Source: Hirudo medicinalis (Eukaryota > Annelida > Clitellata > Hirudinida > Hirudinidae). From it: DNA of 64,000 bases. The notes under the pieces were generated by a model. It was not told where the DNA came from. It was given only the letters and a program-made list of their open reading frames with translations, and searched no databases. Location: assembly GCA_011800805.1 (NCBI GenBank), contig MPNW01000102.1, forward strand, positions 412,891-476,890, written 5' to 3'. The translations under genes and the position numbers were made by a program. Positions 12,701 to 24,700 of this stretch are shown here, piece by piece. Position 1 is the first letter of the stretch; each line of letters opens with the position of its first letter.

Positions 12701-13042
12701 AGGGTGGTGAAGATGGTAATCGAGTCCGTGTTTCCATAACGATAAGGATATTGAAACAAAAATTAATCCGATAACTTATTCTTACAATCCATTTCTTCCG
12801 TGATTGAGACACTGAAAAAGTAATGGCAAATATTATATATATGTATATAAGTTATAATATTACCTAGTGGTCAAGGCATTCCCATACCTTTCAAAAAGGC
12901 AGCAGTGGTTTTTCTCAGGTCTTTCTACAATATTGCTTAGATAAAACAATAAATAAATAAATAACTTTGTCTTATTTATCGTTTTAATAACAATATATAA
13001 CTTTGCCTTATTTATTGTTATTGGGGCAATATCAGACGGCCT

Positions 13043-13110
13043 CTGTAAAACTTTAGAGCAGGCATGTCAAACATGCGGCCCTTTACAAGCACACCTGCGG
13101 CCCGCATAAA
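13043..13110. mobile_element. hAT-like terminal sequence
   Basis: The stretch gcaggcatgtcaaacatgcggccc and, shortly after, tgcggcccgc resemble the ends of hAT-family elements, which commonly read CAG..GTC.AAC...GGCCCGC. No transposase frame is seen beside it. A short AT-rich near-repeat (cttatttat...taataacaatatataactttg) lies just upstream at about 12970-13020. Confidence 0.45.
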
Positions 13111-13318
13111 GGTTTCTATAGCACTTTGTATCTTCGTAACTTAATTTAATAAAAAAAACATTTTTTTCGATTCTATCGTTTTTTTTGTGCGATTTTTGGC
13201 AACTACTTTTAACTTCCGGCGAATCACGCTCTTTGTAAGTATGACGGTCACCTGGAAATGTAAAAAAAATTGATTTGTTATCAAAGGAATTTCAGGAAAA
13301 GATTTTGTGATTTCCCAG

Positions 13319-13437
13319 TCGTGTTCGAAACCCAACCTGCACTGCCGCAAGCGCCAATGGAAAGGAGCGCTATGTAAATGGTTGACAAAAAGCGCCTCTG
13401 ACGCTATGCATATGGCGCTATATAAATGAAAAATGAA
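13319..13437 (+). repeat. SINE copy, 5'-truncated
   Basis: Starts near the B-box (cgtgttcgaaaccca) and continues through the family body with gagcgctatgtaaatgg, aacaaaaagcgcctctgacgc and the end ggcgctatataaatgaa. Matches the fuller copy at 21377-21548. Confidence 0.8.
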
Positions 13438-13819
13438 GTACACATGATAACACATATGTGATCCATGCTACCCTCGGGGTACCGTCATTTTTACGTGTCT
13501 GATGTAGAGTGATATGGATTAAGACCCTTTTTCAAAAGAAAAGAAATGAGCGAATAGATTGCAACCATGCCGAGAGTTCCATTCACTCAACACATTTTCA
13601 CGATGGAACCCACAGGTTCCGACAAACTGAGGTGAAGGATGCCGACCTCTTGAAACTGTGGGGCATGCACAACGTCGTTGTTAAGGACGTGATCATAAAC
13701 TTCTAATTAATTAGATCGATCCCTTTTGGGCGTAAGAGCTGGATAGAGATGGGAAAATGGCTCGTCGCTAACAACCGTGTCTCGGGAAAGATATTGATAT
13801 GTAAGAGAAACAAAAGTGA

Positions 13820-14120
13820 TAAGAAGATTTAAGAAATTTGAGCTATGAGGAGAGGTTAAGAAGAACTAAACTGACCACATTTGAAAGAGACTATGGGAGA
13901 TCTCATAGAAACCTACAAATAATTACTGATAATGAAAAAATTGATCCATGAAAGTTCTTTGAGGCAGTCAGGGATATAAGAACAAGGGGACACCGGTATA
14001 AAATGTTGAAAAAAGCAACAGGGATTTTTGGAAGATGTCTTTAGAGCCATAGTGGCTGATAGCTGGAATCAAGGCCAGAACCGCAGATGAATTCAAGATT
14101 GGCCTAGAGTCTGATGGCTA
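13820..14120 (+). mobile_element. Non-LTR retrotransposon 3' ORF fragment (L2/CR1-like)
   Basis: In shifting plus-strand frames one reads pieces that resemble the end of L2/CR1 reverse transcriptases: YEERLRRTKLTTFERDYG, then ETYK-type and IDPxKFF, then IRTRGHRYKMLKKATG and a DSWNQ-like segment. These follow the order RL..L..RR..GDLI.TYKI...ID..KFF...TRG, then WN.LP. Stops and frame changes show decay. The 5' part is missing, as is typical of LINE insertions. Confidence 0.6.
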
Positions 14121-14765
14121 TTAAATAAGAAATTAAAGTGAAATAATTCTTTCACACAGGAGATAATCTTTAAGGGCCACTATAAATTGTTAAGTTAAAT
14201 CCAGGTAGCAGCAACAGTGCCAAGAAAAATGGTAGTGGCCGACAACATGTCGATATGTCTTTTTATTTTCTAATATTCTCGATTTAAAAACATTTCCAGT
14301 GTAAGTCCTCATAACTTGGCTGCTTGTAAGTGTGCACACCAGCTATCGAGGACGTCATTTCAGAAAACTCTCGCATAACTTCTTGAAGAGATGACTTTTT
14401 TGCTTCTAGCCAAAAATCAGGTGAGAACACGATTCAGGGAGGGAAATATATCGTCCCTGGGGGATGTAGATAAATCTCTGTTTTAGGGACCAGAAATTTC
14501 TGTCGGCGTCCCTGAAAGTGACCATTTTAAAGCTCCAGAATTGATTCAAATAATGCTCAATTATGATAAAAAAAAAAAAGAATTTTTCTCTTCTGATATT
14601 TTGGCATTTTAGATCTTGCTAATTTTAATTTTCTTTAATTTTAATTTTAATTTAATTTTAATTTTAATCTTCGGGTGATTGAAATCACGGTTGGTCATAT
14701 TGTAATCCTCATGACTATCCTTGTAAGATTCTCGACTTAAAAACATTTCAGGTAAATTGTTTAAC

Positions 14766-14947
14766 AAGTGACAAGCAAAAGCCAACTCACAGGCAGCCAC
14801 TTTTGGTACATAACTCCATCCCTAATCTTTAACCTACCATACCCCTACCCCTGACCTTACGCTCAATTGACCTTACCTCATGCCCCTGGAAATCCATGTA
14901 GAACTGACAAAATTTGCTGCTTGTGAGTTGGCTTTAGCCTGTCACTT
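14766..14947. repeat. Imperfect inverted repeat, 32-base arms
   Basis: The left arm 14766-14797 (aagtgacaagcaaaagccaa...) is complementary to the right arm 14916-14947 (ending gtcactt) at roughly 28 of 32 positions, with about 118 bases between. A related single arm (ttggctgcttgtaagtg) and a copy of its flank (tctcgatttaaaaacattt) occur near 14278-14332. The structure suggests a small transposon end or a hairpin-forming repeat. Confidence 0.65.
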
Positions 14948-15439
14948 CTCCAGGTATCCATTTTTAAGGACCCACGCTCTAGGTTTTAAGATCAACTGGG
15001 GACCACAAAACCGAGAGAACATAATTTGGTCGGGTTGTCCTGGAGAAGGGAGTTTTTGTGAAACATTTTTTATTTGCATCATTAACATCCATGTTTGAAC
15101 ACTTACAATTTGTTGACATATTCTGAATTCGATTCATAGAATTTATTTAAGGTTATTTGGTACGTTGTCAATATTTTTATTTAAAAAATAAAACCTAAAA
15201 TTGTTCAAATAACAATTTAAAATACTAAAATACTTACAAATGAGTGGCTAAAAATATCGACATTATTTCAAATTAAAAATGCTAAGGAGAAAAATGTAAT
15301 TAATTCCACATTCTAGAGTCTTTTGGAGAGGTCACAGCTGTGAGACCGTTTTCTCAACAGTTCTCGAGATGTGTTTAACTGACACCTTCTTCAACGTCCA
15401 TATAAAAATGTAATCTTGGAAAATTAGCTTTAATCCAGC

Positions 15440-17928
15440 ATGCCTGCTCAGGCATCTGCCCGTTTCAAGCTCTGCTATAGATTCAAACTGCTTGGTATTC
15501 CAATAATTCCTCTGGCAATTTTCATGGTAGTTTGCGTCAATCAGTTGGTTTCCTATTCAAGAACATTTGCTGGTTATGAAGGAATTTTTGATAAGGCAGA
15601 GTTTAGACACGTTATTGGAAACTTTGTGTTTTCTCTCGGTGTTGAAAGACAAACAATTGCTTACAGTTACATCACGAAAGAGTTAGTATATACATTTTTT
15701 AATTGAAGCACTGAATTGAATGAAATATTCGCATAACAGATTATCAAATAAATCGTCCAATTCGAGTGTGTGTCTGTCCAAAAACATTAGCCTGCTGAAC
15801 GAAGCTTTCAAGAACACAAATAACGCAATGTCACGATTGATGCCATTCCAGTGGAAAGCGAAGGATGGGGGAAAGAAAAACTATGATTTCTTTACTTCTT
15901 CTGGTCTCCTAAGAGTGGAGTCAGAGATATTCGAAATGAGATCAAAAGTTTTGACCGCGTCAAACTGCTCAGCAAGATATCTGGAGATGACAGGATTCTA
16001 TTCTATATTAATAAAAGAATGTATCGACCATTTGCCAAGTTTTCACGAAGCAGAACTTTCTAAAATTACTTTCATGCACATTCATGCTCTTCAAGATATT
16101 CTTGAAGCATATGAAGATTTTTCACTGCTGTGCTGCGTGGAAGGCATGCAACTACAACTTGATGAAACAAAAATACTCTTCATAAGTTTAATAAGCACCG
16201 GATCGGCAGCCATTGACCGGTCTTTAGAGGGAGATAATAGTTTGTTACATTTGTACGAGGGACTCAAGACTAAGTTTCCTGATGTCCATTACATTCTCGA
16301 TGAAGGTGGTCGGTTGGAGGTCTATGAGAAAATGCAGGAAAATCCCTTGATATTCCGTAAAACCTGCCGCCAGGTTGGAATGATGCTGAAGCAGATGGCC
16401 ATGGAAGTTTATCATGGAGAAAAGGAAGAAGGATTCGAGAAAGAGTGGAACAAATGCTTAGCAGGTGAGTTCGAATAAATAATCCTCAACATGTTCAATG
16501 AATCAATCGATTGTTTACTAAATCAGGTATGGTTATTTATTTGATGGCCTGCGTTGTGCTCGTACCAAACATGGTGGCTATTTATCGAAATGCTGAGACG
16601 ACAATTAATACTCTTCTCCAATTTATAAAGTCACTTCAAGCTCAAGCGGATAAACTAATGGAAGAGAAAGATAGAAGCGATGTGTTGCTGTCTGAAATGT
16701 TCCCCAGATCAGTCGTTTCTCAGTTAAAGAACTCGAACGAAGTTGAAGCGAAACTTTTTGAGGTTTATAATACAAAATTTTAAAAATATTACAATTCCAA
16801 ATTTGGACCGTAATGTCATTTTATATTGTTCAATGCATTTTAGTAAATATTATTATAAATAGATTTATATTTTTAGTCAAGTACGGTGTGTTTCTCTGAT
16901 GTTGTTGACTTCAACGACATAATTTTTTCACACCAACCAATACAAATTGTTGACTTCCTAAACTGCGTCTATAATCTCATCGACGGCAAAATAATCTTGC
17001 ACGATGTGTACAAGGTTAGTAATTAAATAAACGTGTCAATGCTATCAAGTTAAAATTAAAAAAAAATCTAAAGGTGGAAACAATAGGAAGCGTGTACATG
17101 GTGGTGAGTGGAGTTCCAGTAAGAAATGGTCAGCAACATGTGGTTGAAGTGGCAGACATGTCTCTCGATATCTTGGAGGCCATTGATCGTCAGAAATTTC
17201 CAGACATTCAACGCAAGGTTGAACTCAGAATAGGCGTCCATACAGGTTGTGAGTCGGAGGATTTGAGAGGAATTGTTGAGCATGATGACTGATGTAATCT
17301 CGCAGGGCCATGTGTTGCAGGAGTGGTTGGCAACAAGATGACGAGGTACTGCTTGTTCGGAGACACTGTCAACACGGCATCCAGGATGCAGTCCACTGGA
17401 ACAGGTGTAATACATATATAATATATAAAATATAATAATGTATGCATTGATACGACGGTGCCAGGTCCTCTCTTTCCAATTTTTTTTGAAATTATTTATT
17501 CCAATGATCTGATAAACAGATTTTTATTAAAAAATTCACCTCAGCCTCTAAAATTCAAATCTCTTCAACAACTCACTCCCTGCTACCCTGCGATGGTTAC
17601 ATCACGGAAAAGAGAGGAAATGTACAAGTTAAAGTAAGAAAAGTTTGACAAAAAAAGCTCATTATAAAAGGTTAAGAAAAAACACCTCTAATGCTATTCC
17701 CAATCATCTCGTTACGCAAGGGACTTTAATAAAATAAACAAATAACAAAATAACAAATAAACAAACCAACCTCTGACGCTATGCCGCCGTCACGAGCTGC
17801 AATCACGAAACCTAATTTGAACCAATTTAAGCTTTATTGAGGTTATCTTGACTATATCATGTTTCTAATTTGTGGATATTCAGGGAAAAGGCATTATGGA
17901 GACATTTTGGTTGCTGAGAAAATGCTAG
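15440..17928 (+). CDS. Receptor guanylate cyclase with NIT-like ectodomain, copy 2
   Basis: The best preserved of three tandem cyclases. Start ATG 15440 ([15 protein letters not shown]). The first membrane segment [14 protein letters not shown] is followed by LG.ERQT, which fits the ER signature of nitrate/nitrite-sensing NIT domains. Exons: 15440-~15682, ~15741-16464 (ectodomain), ~16527-16760 (second membrane segment, coiled linker and MLFPRSVV-like dimerisation box), ~16877-17012 (CFSDVVDF, first metal Asp), 17074-17246 ([13 protein letters not shown] then RIGVHTG), ~17307-17404 ([17 protein letters not shown]), ~17545-17631 and 17884-17928 (ending RKC, TAG). The catalytic Asn and Arg and the guanine-recognising Glu are present. 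The second metal Asp is replaced (GSV for GDA), so catalysis may be lost or changed. The cytosolic side is short, without a kinase-homology domain. Confidence 0.9.
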
Positions 17929-18711
17929 AAATCTGTTTAATTGGAAAGAAATCGTTATAAACTTCTTAAACACTTGTAATAATTTCTGGTTACATACTAT
18001 TGTGCTTCACTGTTATATTGGTGATTTTATCTGTCAATATTAATGTTAATTCACTGTTTTAAATTAGCATTTTTGGAAATAAAGATTGTATAGAATAGAA
18101 GCGATGTTAATCATGATTAAGTTTTGAATGATTTAACTAATCATGTGATTATGCATTGTTGGATTAATAAAATGTTAACTATTTGTTTACTAGTTTAATT
18201 TAATTCTCAAACTAGAGTAACTAGAAATAAATAACTAGACTCATTATCTGATGTTCTGAGTCAAAACTTTACGATTAGTTTTGAACTTTAATTATATATA
18301 TGTAAATATAGAAAAGATGGTGTTGAATAAACTTTGAATATCCCAAATTCTTTATAAACGTGAAATTATGCTTAGACAGGATTTTTTGTAAATCACAATG
18401 TAGCTTTTGGGGATTATTTTGCAGTACTAAAATGTGCGTAAAAATTCATGTTTGATATTTCACAACTTAGTGACGCCCACAAGAATAATGTAAACAAGGA
18501 TGGTGATTTGGTCGGTGGATATGTCATACTAAATTGTGAGGTTAATTATTCACACATTTGCAGACTCCTGTTTGCTTTGAATTTGAACACTTTTTGAATT
18601 CATCGTGTTATAAATTTTTTTTAGATAAATGAACTTGACTGGAATTTACAAAGAATAGCAAAGTTATTTCTAAAAATTTGCTTTTTCTTTTGGGGAATTG
18701 TATCCGTTTTA
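17929..18711. other. Spacer between cyclase and RME-8
   Basis: AT-rich. An aataaa at about 18078 may serve as the cyclase polyadenylation signal. No exon recognised. Confidence 0.45.
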
Positions 18712-21700
18712 ATGAAGGATAACAAAGATATTAGTTGCTACTTTACAACAAAGCACTCATGGAAAGGGAAGTTAGTTTTGTCTAGATTTTACGGCCTGCG
18801 TTGAAGTTGCATTGAAGTATGCGCATCTATTTTGTTGTGCAGATACAAAAGAATATTTTCTGTGGGCACCAAAGGTATAACTACGTATAATCCCTCCACC
18901 CTTGAGATAACAAACCAGTGGCAATATGAAGAGTTTGTCAGCATTAGACCAAATGACAAAATGCCAACATCAAATGAATTCTGCATAATGATGAAGAAAG
19001 GAGCAAAAAAGACCGACACAATGAGGTTTTCAACAGAACATAGATCTGATCTTCTGACTGAGGCTCTGAGGCATCACAAGTTTTTTGCTGAAAAGATTTT
19101 CTCAACAAAAGTCTGACCAAAGTTTATTTGTTTGTTTATGTAGCATACCATTTGTACATCATTTGTTTTTAAGTGAATTAATCACATGTTGCAATTGTAG
19201 TTACATTCAAAATAAACTTTGGATTATGACATTGTTTTCATTTTCAAGATGTTCCGTGCTTGCAAACACCATTGGTCGGACAAAAAGCTGCGTGTTTTGC
19301 TCGAAGCGGGACCGGCCTCGTTGAATCAGATCGATGAAGCGAGTGGTAGAATACTATGCTCTTACGACTACAAGGACATTGAAGGCTTAGCTCTCGTGAG
19401 TCTTTTGCAGCGTCCGACTTCAGAATAACTCGAAGTTAATTACTTCAAATTACATGAAAAATGCATTTTATTTCAGTTACTTAGCATGTGTAATAGTACA
19501 ATGTGTAATAATATTCATGTCGTACTAGGTCAAGGACTATGCCAATGGGGTCACCATCATCCATGGAGGGTTTGGCAGACTTGTGAGAATATTAAAAATG
19601 TGAAATTATAGTATTATATTACATAATATTAATTAAAAATAATTTCCAGCACTTATTTCAAGTGGAGAATAAAGATGAGTTGATAAAAGCCATTCAAGAC
19701 ACAGCATTTAATTACATTGGAATAAACATCAAATTAAGCAGGGATGCAATTTCCTTTGAACATTTTCTACTTCAGAAATTTGGCAAATACAGGTGTTCTT
19801 GATTACGAATTCCATGACTTTAATAAAATCTTCCCTTTGTGAAAGATTGTGCTTTTAGGCCTGATGAGATGACTCCATTGCAACGCGTAGTCTAATAAAA
19901 CATTTTTCCTCAGCAACGACGAGTCGTTGACGTCGTGCTCCGAATTCGTGGTGATGAAGTTGAGCACGAGAAGCGACCGTCCCGTCAAGAGGAACTTCTG
20001 CTTGACGGAAGCTTGCGTCGTCGAACGGGATCCGCTGACCTACAAACCTGTCACCTGCAAACCTCTCTGCGACGTGAGTTTCGTGCGTTCGTCGATGTTC
20101 GCGGTCACTCGAGCCCGGTTGTCTTTTCAGATTTTTTCGATCGTTCGCTCATCAGAAAACCCTCAAGAGTTGAGCATTGAATACGTGAAAGGGGAGATTC
20201 GAAGGTACACCTCGACAGACAGGTGTGTTGTTGTCGTTGTCATTGTCGTTGTTGTCGTTGTTGTTGTTGTCGTTCTCAAAGTCGTCGTTGAGAAGTCTGT
20301 TCGATCCTTTTGCAGGGATGCACTGCTGGCAACGTTGATGGACGGAGTGAGGTCGTCAGGCAACAAGGATGTCCACATTAAAATGAATCCAACCAACAGG
20401 GGGCACAGATTGGGTACGAACATTAAATTCTGTTCGACGTTCGGAGCTTGTCGGTCTTTCTCGATCGTTTTGTCGTGCTCGTTCGGCCGATCGTTGCATG
20501 ATCTTTTGAATTATTTATTGCAGGTCCGTTCACAGTGCCTGTAGATGAAGAAGTGGAGAGTCAGCATCTCAAGTTCCTCCAAAATCCTCCGAATGGCATG
20601 ACTCCGTCCGAGACTTTGTCGAGATTCAACAGCAACATTTCTTACAGCGGTCTGCTTCATGCAGTCACAGCAGATGTGAGTTTATTGTTGGTTGACGTTA
20701 TAAACGGTCACGATGTTCATTTATTTGAACAAATTCTTGGAAGACGTTATTTGCCGAGAACAAAGAAAAGTTGATCAATGGAGCCATATCCTCTCTGTTG
20801 GATGGCACTAATGACGTTAAGACGATGCCCCTCGAAGAACTCGAGGCACAGCTTCAGGCCCTCAGAAGACTAGTGGCTTCAAAAGCTGGTTTCTCAGCCT
20901 TCACCACCCTGCCCCAGTAACCATTTATTGTTTGGTGATGAGGTTGGTGACGATGATAGTGATACCATGATGTTTCATCGTTTTAGTATGAGAGAGAAAG
21001 TTGGTCTAAAGGTTGTGAAGGCATTGAAGAGAAATGATCTCAGCGTCAGTCATGCTGCCATTGACATGCTGTGTTCACTCATCCAGGTGATTTATTACCT
21101 CGAATCACTACTCAATTAAATCATTAAATTGTATCGCTAAAAATCTCAACTCATGTATATTCATGAGGCATCATCAAGTTGCATTTTGAAATGCATTGCA
21201 GCCCATGCACGAGAACTATGATCTGAGACAGGAGCAACTCAACAAGTCCTCGGTGTTGTCCTCAAAAAAGTTCCTTGAGAATCTCTTGGACATGTTCACA
21301 GGCCACGTGGTTAGCATGTCCCGGATGCTTTGTTGTTGCTAATTATGATTTATTACTCACATTACAAAATATTGGCGTGCAGGTTGGCCGAACGGGTTGC
21401 GTTCCTGCATGTGTCGGTAATGGCAATGGTCGTAATGCGTCGTGTTCGAAACCCAGCCTGCACTGCCACGAGCGCCCTTGGGAAGGAGCGCTATGTAAAT
21501 GGTTAACAAAAAGCACCTCTGATGCCATGCATATGGCACTGTATAAATGAAGTACATTTACATTTACATTACTCACATTACAAAATATTACTCACATTAT
21601 GAATTATTACTCATGGATTAGGCTTGTTTTTAGATGCGAGGTTCAGGAGCTCTCGTCATATGCGCCATGCTCGACTTCCTCACGTACTCACTGTGTGCAC

Positions 21701-24700
21701 CATACAGTGAGACAACCGACGGGGCCTGCTTCGACACCCTTCTTGAAATGGTAGCAAACAATGGCAGATCCATTTTTAAATTGTTCCAGGTAATACTACT
21801 CTGCCTTGTATACTACATATTCATAGTTATTTATTATTAATAAATTAGAAATTATATTTCTCGATGTTTTTCAGCATCCCTCGATGGCCATCGTGAAGGG
21901 GGCAGGATTGGTCATGAAGGCCATCATAGAGGAGGGCGACGCAGAGATTTCCGGTCGAATGCAAGATTTGTCGCTGGCCGAGGGAGCTCTCCCGCGCCAC
22001 CTGCTGACGGCATTTTACACGCAAAGTACAGACAACCGCCTCCTCACGGCGAGGTGCGTCGAATTTAATTTGCGGATTTTAAAAAATTTACCGCACGAAT
22101 TAATGCCACATTTGTCCGACGGACGTCGCAGGCAACTCAGCAGGCAATTGATTGCTCTTTGGGTTACCGGACACGAAACGTCACTCTGCCTTCTCAAGAG
22201 GATTTTGGTAGGACCTCGTTATTTATGATGTCAGTCCCTCGTGTTTATGAAAAGGTTACTGCTCCTTAGCCGTCCGGACTCTTGATGTTTTTGGACTCTA
22301 AGGATGAAGTTCCAGAAGATGAAATTGATAGGATAACTGTACGAGACAATCTCAAGCTTGCTCAGGTGATTGCCAAATAAGAGATATTGATTCTAATAAA
22401 GAAGTATATTATCAAACATTTTTGTTAATAAGAATCTAATAATATCTATTATATTATTTTAAAAATATTACTGTATTATCTTTAAATCAAATACTAATAA
22501 ATGAATGTGAAATTGAATTTAGGAGCAGGAAGACAAGAGAAAGAGAAACATTCATTGGAAACAGATTGAAAAGCACATTGAAGACCTGCTCATGCATTGG
22601 AAGTCAAGGATTGGGATGGAGAGTGTTCAGGTGAGAGAAGGTTTGGGATGAGTTGAATCCTGTTGTTATTTCATTTACTGTTTTTGTATTCTGTTGTTAC
22701 TTCATGTTGATAAGTTCAATCCTGAACTTCATGTTGTTGATGAGTTGAATGCTGTTGTTATAGAACATATTGTTGCACCAGGCACAACAACAGGAGAAGA
22801 TTGTTATTCTAAGAAAGAGGAGGCAGAGAATAAAGCCAGTTGCCAATTGGAAACTTTTCTATTATCAGTTCTCAAAGGATCATGCCAAATCTAACCTCAT
22901 TTGGAACTTTAAGGTAGCTTTGCGAGCGCTCGCACGTTGCTTCGTGTTGCGATGAACGTTCGGGAGTCGCACCTGGATTTCATCGGCCCCTGGTTACATT
23001 TGTTAATATTTGTCTCCTGAAGCAGGATGTTAAAATGTTTGGTAAGGTGTGCATTTGAAATAGTTATAAAAGAACAGCCATGCAAATATCAAATAAAAGC
23101 TGATGCGTTGAACTGCTCGTGCTGTTTATGCTGAGGTTGAAACATAAACATGAGTCAATAAAATGTTGAAAACATAGACGAGGCTCGTTCGAATTTCAGA
23201 CGAGAGAGGAGTTGAGGTGCGCTCTCGAGGATGAACTTCGGATTTTTAATGCCGACAGGGATTTGTCCGGAAGTGCCGTTATTTCTTGGAACCACCACGA
23301 ATTCGAGGTCCGTTACGGCAGCCTCGAAGACGAGATCCGGATCGGTCGGTTGCAACTCGTCGAGTCGACGAGTCATTCGTTCGTTCGTTGCAATACCTTT
23401 AAATTCGTCGTTAGTTTAACGAACGGTCGATTAATTGCAATACTTTTTAACAGGCGATTATTACTTGAGGATATTATTGGAGGAAGATGAAAAAGATGCG
23501 GGCAACGTCATTAGACAATCGTGAGTTTGAAATCATTTTAGTGGCATTTGGTTTCTTGGAATTCGAGAGGAATTCTTGTTTCTTGTACGTTCAGATACGA
23601 GTTCTTCAACGACCTCTACCATCGTTTCCTGCTCTCCTCAAAAGTTGCCATGAAATGCATGTGTTTGCAGGCCATGTCCGTCGTCTACGGGAGGTGTCAC
23701 GAGGAAATCGGGCCTTTCAACGACACGAAGTCGATCGTGTCGATGCTCGAAAGGGTGAATATTTGCAATGATTCGATGAAAATAAATTGATTATTGAAGG
23801 ATCTTGTTTATTTTTATCGTGCAGTGTTCTGATAGGTTGGAGAGGGACAGGCTGATTATATTTATCAGCAAGTTGGTGCTCAATAAAGTAAGACCAACTC
23901 AGCCTAAGAGATTTTGTTACATTACGAAGATTAAATTGTAAAGAATTTATATTATTTTTAATTTATATTGTTTATTTTATTATTTAATTAAAATACTTAA
24001 AATTTAATTAAATTAAAATAATTTACTTGGATTATAATTGTTTCAGAGCAACGTCAAAGATGTGATAGATAGTAATGGCATAAAGATACTTGTTGATTTC
24101 CTAACTCTTGCCCATCTGCACACTTCGAGAGCTATGGTCCCAACACAAGTATTGTTCCTTTTTAGGATGTTAAGAATCGTTCGATGTAAAAAATTGTTTA
24201 AAAAAACTCGCAGACCAACGTCATCGAAGCCGCACCAAATTCTCACCGAGAAGGTGAGAAAGAGTGGTACTTCGGAAATGCAGACAAGGAACGATTGGGA
24301 CCGTACGGCTTCGAGGAGGTTGTTGACTTCAAATAACTTAAAAGCAAATCATTCGAGATGCTTCGTGTCTGCAGATGCAAAGGTTTTGGAAAAGCGAAGA
24401 AATAACGGCCAAGACGAGGTGCTGGGCTCAAGGTATGGAAGGGTGGCGACCGCTGCAACTGATACCGCAACTCAAGTGGGTCCTCGTGGCCAACGGTCAG
24501 CCTCTTCTAAACGAGAGTGAACTGGCTATTCTCATTCTCAACATGCTTATCAAGATAACAGAGTTTTACCCCAGCAGGTAACAATTAAATTGGTTCGTGC
24601 TTTAAAAAAAATCTCCGTCGAACGCAGGTCGGCCGAACGGATTGCATTCCTGCGTGCGAGCGTAACGGCGACGGTCGTGATGCGTCGTGTTCGAATCCCA

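Noticed and set aside
19927..20544. Continuous 205-codon frame in RME-8
   Set aside because: It reads through two introns, including the GTTGTC repeat; the true exons match the RME-8 family only up to the GT donors.
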